Shown here one piece after another: positions 33,649 to 37,971 of a stretch of 37,971 nt of DNA. The DNA is from an uncultured Thermomicrobiales bacterium. GTDB taxonomy: Bacteria; Chloroflexota; Chloroflexia; Thermomicrobiales; UBA6265. Each line of letters begins with the position of its first letter. Positions within the stretch are counted from its first letter, which is position 1. Position numbers and translations under genes: made by a program. The DNA lies in NCBI GenBank assembly GCA_902806405.1, contig CADCWL010000050.1:1-37971 (forward strand), written 5' to 3'. The notes below the pieces were generated by a model. It worked only from the letters and a program-made list of their open reading frames with translations, had not been told where the DNA came from and did no database searches.

Positions 33649-34527
33649 CTACTTGCCGGACCCCATCGTGAGGCCCTGGATGAAGTAGCGCTGGAGGAAG
33701 ACGAAGAGGAGGATTGTCGGGACGACGGCGATCAGGGTTCCGGCGAAGAGGACGTTCCAGGCCCGCTGGTACTCCCCCATCAGGGAGCCGAGGCCCGTCG
33801 TGACCGGCTTCAGCTTGTCCTGCTGAACCAGGATCAGCGCCCAGAAGTAGTCGTTGAAGATCCAGGTGAACTCCAGCGTCGCCAGCGCCGCTAGGCTCGG
33901 CAGCGACAGCGGCAGGACGTGCTGGCCGAAGATGCGGAGCTCATTCGCGCCGTCGATGCGGGCGGCGTCGAAGATCTCGCCGGGGATCGTCCGCATGAAG
34001 TTGCGCAGCACGAAGGTGCAGAAGCCAAGCTGGAACGCCATGTGGAAGAGGATCAGTGCCCAATAGGTGTCGTAAAGGTTCAGATTGTTGGCGAGCTTGA
34101 AGACGGGGAGCATCAGGATCTGGAACGGCAGTAACGTGCCGCCGACGAAGGTGAAATAGATGAGTAGATTGCCGCGAAAGTTGAAACGGGCGAGGGCGAA
34201 GGCGGCCATCGACGACAGCAGCAGGCAACCGAGGAGCGCCGGGATCGTGACGATGAAGGAGTTGAGCATGTAGCGGCTGAGTCCGCCGGTCGTCCACGCC
34301 TCGCCGAAGTTCCCCCACTCGATCGAGGTCGGCAGCGTCCAGTAGCCGTCGGCGACGATGCTCTCCAGGGAGCGGAGGGACGTGTTGATCGAGGTGAAGA
34401 TCGGCACCAGCCAGATCAACATGAAGGGGATGATGAAGGCGTAGAAGAGGAGAGTCTTCCACGGGAAGCCGGCGCGCTTCGTCGCGGGGCGAAGGGACCC
34501 CGTCTGGGGGAGGGTGGTCGTGGCCAT
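33649..34527 (-). CDS. Sugar ABC transporter permease, MalG/UgpE type
   Basis: 292 aa with six membrane helices. The first helix (TLLFYAFIIPFMLIWLVPIF) and the EAA loop at residues 184-203 (EIFDAARIDGANELRIFGQH), which docks the ATPase, are typical of CUT1-family second permeases. The ATG has ggagg 5 bases upstream. It is the distal permease of the operon; a 24-bp inverted repeat separates it from the proximal permease. The ATPase is not in this window. Confidence 0.94.
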   Translation of the reverse strand: MATTTLPQTGSLRPATKRAGFPWKTLLFYAFIIPFMLIWLVPIFTSINTSLRSLESIVADGYWTLPTSIEWGNFGEAWTTGGLSRYMLNSFIVTIPALLGCLLLSSMAAFALARFNFRGNLLIYFTFVGGTLLPFQILMLPVFKLANNLNLYDTYWALILFHMAFQLGFCTFVLRNFMRTIPGEIFDAARIDGANELRIFGQHVLPLSLPSLAALATLEFTWIFNDYFWALILVQQDKLKPVTTGLGSLMGEYQRAWNVLFAGTLIAVVPTILLFVFLQRYFIQGLTMGSGK

Positions 34528-34594
34528 CGCGGCCTCCGTTGCAAACGGCCAGCGGCCGTCGAACCGTCGTCGTTCGCTGATGAACCCGTGCGAC

Positions 34595-34742
34595 GCGGTC
34601 CATCATCGTCGGGGAGGGACCGGTGCCCTCCCGTGCCCCGAAGGGCCGCCTGACGGTACACCGCCGCAGTTGGTGTGGGACCGGCGGCTAGCGTCGCTCG
34701 CCCCGAACGGGCCTCGGGCCCTCCCCGACGATGATGGACCGC
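34595..34742. repeat. 24-bp perfect inverted repeat between two permease genes
   Basis: The arm at 34595-34618 (beginning gcggtccatcatcg) is exactly complementary to the arm at 34719-34742, with 100 bases between. In the transcript the distal arm begins 13 bases after the stop of the first permease and the other ends 68 bases before the start of the second. A long stable stem-loop in the intercistronic mRNA would follow. It has no T-run, so it is not a simple terminator; translation-uncoupled intercistronic control, mRNA protection or a small mobile-element remnant are all possible. Confidence 0.85.
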
Positions 34743-34754
34743 TTGCCCGCCAGG

Positions 34755-35738
34755 TCAGTACTCCAGCTCGTCCTTCAGCATCCGGCGCAGGTAGGTGAAG
34801 ATGAAGACCATCGAGATCAGCATCAAGACGACGGCGAGGGCGGCGCCGTACCCCATGTTGTAGTTCTCGAACGCCTCCTCGTACATCATGAAGCCAAGGA
34901 CGTTGGAGCGGTTGTAGGGACCACCGCGGGTCATCAACTGGACCAGATCGAAGGCGCGCAGGGCGTCGATCACCGAGATGACGACCACGATGACGGTCAC
35001 CGGCTGCAGCAGCGGGAAGACGACGTCGCGGAACGAGCGCCAGCTGGAGGCGCCGTCGGTCTTGGCGGCGTCGACGAGCGAGGGGTCAACGTTCTTCAGC
35101 CCGGCGAGGTAGATCAGCATCACGTAGCCGATCTGTCGCCAGGTGGCGGCGCCGATGATCGAGTAGATCGCCAGGTCCGGGTCGGCCAGCCAGCCGATTC
35201 GCTCGCCGCCGTAGCCGAGGAGGTCGAGCGTCGAGTTGATCAGGCCGTCCTGGGGGAAGAAGACCCAGCTCCAGACGGCGGCGACCACGGCCGAGGAGAG
35301 AACCATCGGCGAGAAGATCGCCGCCTTGAAGAGGCGCGTCCCCGGCAGGTCCTGGTTCAGCAGCAGCGCCAGGCCGAGGCCGCCGACGGTAGGAACGGTG
35401 ATGAAGATCACCAGCCATTTGACGTTGTTCCAGAACGAGACCCAGAAGATGTCGTCGTTGACGAGGCGGCGGTAGTTGGCGAGGCCGACGAACTCGGAGT
35501 AGGTCAAGCCGTCGGTGTCGGTCAGGCTCATCCAGAACGAGTAGAACATCGGCCCGATCACCCACATCGCGTAGAGCGCGAGGGGAAGGGCGAGGAAGAG
35601 GTAGGGAGTCCAGTCGGCCCGCCTCTGTCCTGCCCGGAGCAGGGCCGTGGCGCGGCGCTGCGGCGCCACCGTCGGGGCGCCGGCGACGCTGCCGACGCCG
35701 ACCGCAGGCGGGGGGCCGCTGCCACTGATCTGTGCCAT
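34755..35738 (-). CDS. Sugar ABC transporter permease, MalF/UgpA type
   Basis: 327 aa from the ATG at 35738, which has ggag 8 bases upstream; a longer frame to 35831 is not homologous. An Ala/Pro-rich cytoplasmic N-terminus is followed by the usual first helix (PYLFLALPLALYAMWVIGPM) and the YSFWMSLTD segment. The EAA loop is at residues 221-240 (LVDAAKTDGASSWRSFRDVV). Helices are six in number. It forms a heterodimer with the downstream MalG-type permease in the inner membrane. A hairpin array separates it from the binding-protein gene. Confidence 0.94.
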   Translation of the reverse strand: MAQISGSGPPPAVGVGSVAGAPTVAPQRRATALLRAGQRRADWTPYLFLALPLALYAMWVIGPMFYSFWMSLTDTDGLTYSEFVGLANYRRLVNDDIFWVSFWNNVKWLVIFITVPTVGGLGLALLLNQDLPGTRLFKAAIFSPMVLSSAVVAAVWSWVFFPQDGLINSTLDLLGYGGERIGWLADPDLAIYSIIGAATWRQIGYVMLIYLAGLKNVDPSLVDAAKTDGASSWRSFRDVVFPLLQPVTVIVVVISVIDALRAFDLVQLMTRGGPYNRSNVLGFMMYEEAFENYNMGYGAALAVVLMLISMVFIFTYLRRMLKDELEY

Positions 35739-35841
35739 CGCCGTGGCTCCTTTGCCGGCTGGGGATGGGACGGGGGGCGACCGCTTGCCGTGCCACCACC
35801 GCCCGGGGACCGGTGGGAATCGCGGGTCCATCGCGGGGGAA

Positions 35842-35940
35842 GCCCGGGGCTAAAACCCCAGGCTGAACCCACGAAGCCCCTCCAAGGTCGAGAACCGGAC
35901 GCCGCCCAGCGGCACCCCGTTCTCGGCCCGGAGAGGCTTC
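35842..35940. repeat. REP-like hairpin array after the binding-protein gene
   Basis: Two structures lie side by side. At 35842-35863 gcccgggg pairs with ccccaggc around ctaaaa (one mismatch). At 35873-35940 an outer stem (gaagcccctcc, 35873-35883, with ggagaggcttc, 35930-35940, one mismatch) encloses gagaac (35890-35895) pairing with gttctc (35919-35924). The larger one ends only 3 bases past the stop of the binding-protein gene. Such elements after a binding-protein gene commonly protect its mRNA and lower expression of the permeases; that role here is inference. Confidence 0.6.
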
Positions 35941-35943
35941 ACG

Positions 35944-37290
35944 CTACCCGTTCTCGAAGATCCGCTTCCGCTCTTCGTCGAGGCCGTCGAGGATCTGGTC
36001 GACGTCGTCCGGGTTGTTCATAAACTCGACGAAGGCGGCCATCCCCTTGTCGGCCATCTCGGGGGAAGTGTCGCGGTCGTAAAACTGGGTGATGTAGTCC
36101 GCTTCCTGGAGCAGCGTGACCTGCTTCTGGACCAGGGGCGGGTAGATGTCGAGGGGGACGTCCTTGTGGACGGCGATCCGGGCCAGCTCCGGGTCGCGGG
36201 CGGCGGCCTCCTGGCTCTCGCGACCGCCCACGTACGCGAGGAATTGCTTGGCCTGCTCGGCGTTCTTCGCCTTGGCGCTCATGAAGAAGCCGTCGGTCGG
36301 GGCCTCTTGGCCGACGGGGACGTCGTTGATCTTCGGAAAGCTGAAGAAGTCGAGGTCCTGCTCCTGCTCGGTCGTCATGCTGTCGGTGATGAACCCGCCC
36401 ATCAGGTACATCGCCGCCTCGCCCTGGAGCATCGGGGTCAGCGCGTCCTGCCACTCGAGCGCCTCGGGCTGCTCGATGAAGGCGCCGGCATCCAGGAGCC
36501 GTCGCCAGTTGGCGAAGGTCTCCTTGACCTCGGGCGAGTTGTACGCGGCCTGGCCGTCGGTCAGCTTGACGTGGAACTCGGGGCCGTTGGTCCGCATGTT
36601 CAGGTAGTCGAACCACGCGGCGGCGGGCCACGGCGCCTTGGTACCGAGGGTGAAAGGGGTGATCTCCGCCTGCCTCAGGGTGTCGACCGCGGTCAGCAGT
36701 TCGTCGAAGGTCTGAGGCGGGGTCTCGATGCCGGCCTGCTGGAGAATGCTCGGGCGGAAGAAGACCGCCCAGCCGTAGTAGTTCGTGGGGACGAAGTAGT
36801 ACTCATCGTCGGCGCCCTTGGAGACGGCGAGGATCCCCTCTGGGTAGGCGGTCTCCCAGCCCTCGGCCTGGAAGACGTCTGAAACCGGGGCGACCAGCTC
36901 GCGCTCGACGAAGAAGCGCATCCGGTTGCCGGCGAACCAGGTCAGGACGTCGGGCGGGTCGCCGGAGGCGAGGTAGGTCCGGATCGCCTGCTTGAAGTCC
37001 TCGTGGTTGACGGTGTTGAGCTCGACCTCGGTGCCGGTCTTGGTCGTGAAGCCGGGGACCGTGACCTCCTCCATGAAGCGACGCGGCTCCGGGTCGCTGT
37101 TGTTGGAGCTGACGTTGAGCGTCCCGGCCTCTTGCGCCGCCCGCGCCAGGCCCGGCCCCGCCGCCAACGCGGCCGCCAGCGCCGAGGCACCGAACCCGAG
37201 CGCCGCGCCGCGGCGGAAGACCTCGCGCCGGCTCAGGCGGCCGGCCAGGACGTCGTCGATGAACCGTTCGCGTCGTGCGTCGTGCGCCAT
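35944..37290 (-). CDS. Extracellular sugar-binding protein of the ABC transporter (Tat substrate)
   Basis: 448 aa; the ATG at 37290 is preceded by gaggaggaagg at good spacing. The N-terminus has a twin-arginine signal (SRREVFRRGAALGFGASAL, Arg21-Arg22) with cleavage likely after about residue 51 (GLARA-A), no lipobox cysteine. The mature part is a family-1 solute-binding protein with VPGFTTKTGTEVELNTVNHE, WFAGNRMRFFVERELVAPVS and TPFTLGTKAPWPAAAWFDYL segments. It captures an oligosaccharide outside the membrane for the two permeases downstream. It is the first gene of the operon. The ligand cannot be read from sequence; the adjacent rhamnosidase makes a rhamnose-containing sugar plausible. 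Confidence 0.94.
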   Translation of the reverse strand: MAHDARRERFIDDVLAGRLSRREVFRRGAALGFGASALAAALAAGPGLARAAQEAGTLNVSSNNSDPEPRRFMEEVTVPGFTTKTGTEVELNTVNHEDFKQAIRTYLASGDPPDVLTWFAGNRMRFFVERELVAPVSDVFQAEGWETAYPEGILAVSKGADDEYYFVPTNYYGWAVFFRPSILQQAGIETPPQTFDELLTAVDTLRQAEITPFTLGTKAPWPAAAWFDYLNMRTNGPEFHVKLTDGQAAYNSPEVKETFANWRRLLDAGAFIEQPEALEWQDALTPMLQGEAAMYLMGGFITDSMTTEQEQDLDFFSFPKINDVPVGQEAPTDGFFMSAKAKNAEQAKQFLAYVGGRESQEAAARDPELARIAVHKDVPLDIYPPLVQKQVTLLQEADYITQFYDRDTSPEMADKGMAAFVEFMNNPDDVDQILDGLDEERKRIFENG

Positions 37291-37529
37291 CGCACCTTCC
37301 TCCTCATGCATCGAGCAGTCAAGGGCCCGGGCCGTCCGTCCGGAAGGCCCGCGCCGATCAAGCGGGGATGCTACCACGGCGGCAGGAGGACGGTGCCTGA
37401 CCCGGGCGATCGGGCGTAGCCGGCAGGAACGTCGAACCCGTCGCATAACGCGTCGGAGCCGACGCTCGACGGCGTCCCCCTTTCGCCAGGGAGCCCGCCG
37501 TCTCCCGTTTCCCCGCAAGCGACGTCCTG
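37291..37529. other. Upstream region of the sugar operon
   Basis: About 240 bp between the binding-protein start and the transposase remnant; it must hold the operon promoter. I see an inverted repeat-like gggcccgggcc/ggcccgcgcc stretch at 37323-37355 but no clear -35/-10 boxes or LacI-type palindrome. Confidence 0.35.
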
Positions 37530-37971
37530 AACTCGCCACAACTCGCCTTCGTCGCCGAGCGTTTCCCGGAACCGCCACGTGCCGGAACCGGTCGGTCGGC
37601 CTACTCCAACCAGGACCGCTGGCCCGCCATCCTCCGGGTGCTGCGTTCCGGCCGCTGCTGGCGGGACCTGGGCCGGCCTGGCGATCCGTCGGGGTGCCCA
37701 CTGGCGGCGGCTGCGCTCCTGGCACCGGCGCGGTCTATCGCCGAGTAAAGCGGACGCTCCCGAACGTCCTCGTGCAGGGCAAACGCCTGGACCGCTCGCC
37801 TGTCGGTCTCGACGGCACCCCGACCCCATGTCAGGGGTTCGCGGAGCAGACCGGCTCGTCGGGCAAGCACCGGACAATTAGAACGAAGCCGTCGTTGGTG
37901 GCGGGTCCGGCAGGGATCCCCTCACCGTCAGCGTCGTTCGGGGCAGCTAGCACGATGGAGCGCTTAAGTTC
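37530..37971 (+). pseudogene. Decayed IS5-type transposase running off the right edge
   Basis: Three frames carry consecutive pieces of one transposase. First LAFVAERFPEP, then QDRWPAILRVLRSGRCWRDL; next, in another frame, HWRRLRSWHRRG; then RRVKRTLPNVLVQGKRLDRS, PVGLDGTPTPCQGFAEQTGS and SGKHRT, with a worn REsidual IPSPSASFGAAST near the edge. The DGT motif would hold the first catalytic Asp. Several frameshifts make it inactive. It is unrelated in sequence to the intact IS at 29264-30119. Confidence 0.75.

Noticed and set aside
1-37971. CRISPR arrays, tRNA or rRNA genes
   Set aside because: No regularly spaced repeats, no T-loop-like tRNA ends and no rRNA-like sequence were seen.

Overview
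The window is about 38 kb of very GC-rich bacterial DNA. No rRNA or tRNA was seen. The gene content suggests a Chloroflexota bacterium of the Thermomicrobia (Sphaerobacter-like) type: a DUF58/BatA/VWA block, an F420-type DDN-family reductase, a stand-alone topoisomerase IB, an ECF sigma factor overlapping a zinc-finger anti-sigma gene, and CUT1-type sugar ABC genes. The taxonomic placement is an inference from gene content and codon use; no marker gene is present.

Layout. 1-6.1 kb (+): a DUF58 protein, a BatA-like VWA membrane protein and a larger protein with two VWA-like domains. 6.1-9.6 kb: two magnesium transporters facing each other, CorA (+) behind a hairpin-rich leader and MgtE (-). 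9.6-11.5 kb (-): an alpha/beta hydrolase of the FrsA/pseudooxynicotine-hydrolase type whose nucleophile position holds Gly, coupled by a 4-base overlap to an unknown upstream ORF. 11.5-14.8 kb: regulatory-looking DNA and an ECF sigma/anti-sigma pair. 14.8-20 kb: a YihY/BrkB membrane protein, a possible archease-like protein, a DUF2007 protein, topoisomerase IB, a SnoaL-like protein and a DUF2945 protein. 20.2-22.0 kb is a graveyard: a broken PPOX (general stress protein 26-like) gene, then the remains of a second ECF sigma factor and its partner gene.

22.5-37.3 kb is a carbohydrate region, almost all on the minus strand: a GH1-like/RmlD fusion protein, a GH2 beta-glycosidase, a GH78 alpha-L-rhamnosidase, a dual-specificity phosphatase, two CUT1-type permeases and a Tat-exported sugar-binding protein. 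A complete 856-bp IS5-family element with a frameshifted transposase sits exactly between the rhamnosidase stop codon and a PadR regulator that has lost its DNA-binding half. A second, decayed IS5-type transposase runs off the right edge.

How the genes work together. The binding protein and permeases would import an oligosaccharide; the ATPase subunit is not in the window and is probably shared and encoded elsewhere. GH78, GH2 and the GH1-like fusion would strip rhamnose and beta-linked sugars from it. Structured intercistronic DNA lies after the binding-protein gene (hairpins at 35842-35940) and between the two permease genes (24-bp perfect inverted repeat), a plausible way to set unequal expression inside the operon. 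The most novel-looking signals are a related block of about 100 bp upstream of both the sigma operon and the hydrolase operon, the nucleophile-less hydrolase, the GH1-RmlD fusion and the IS junction.
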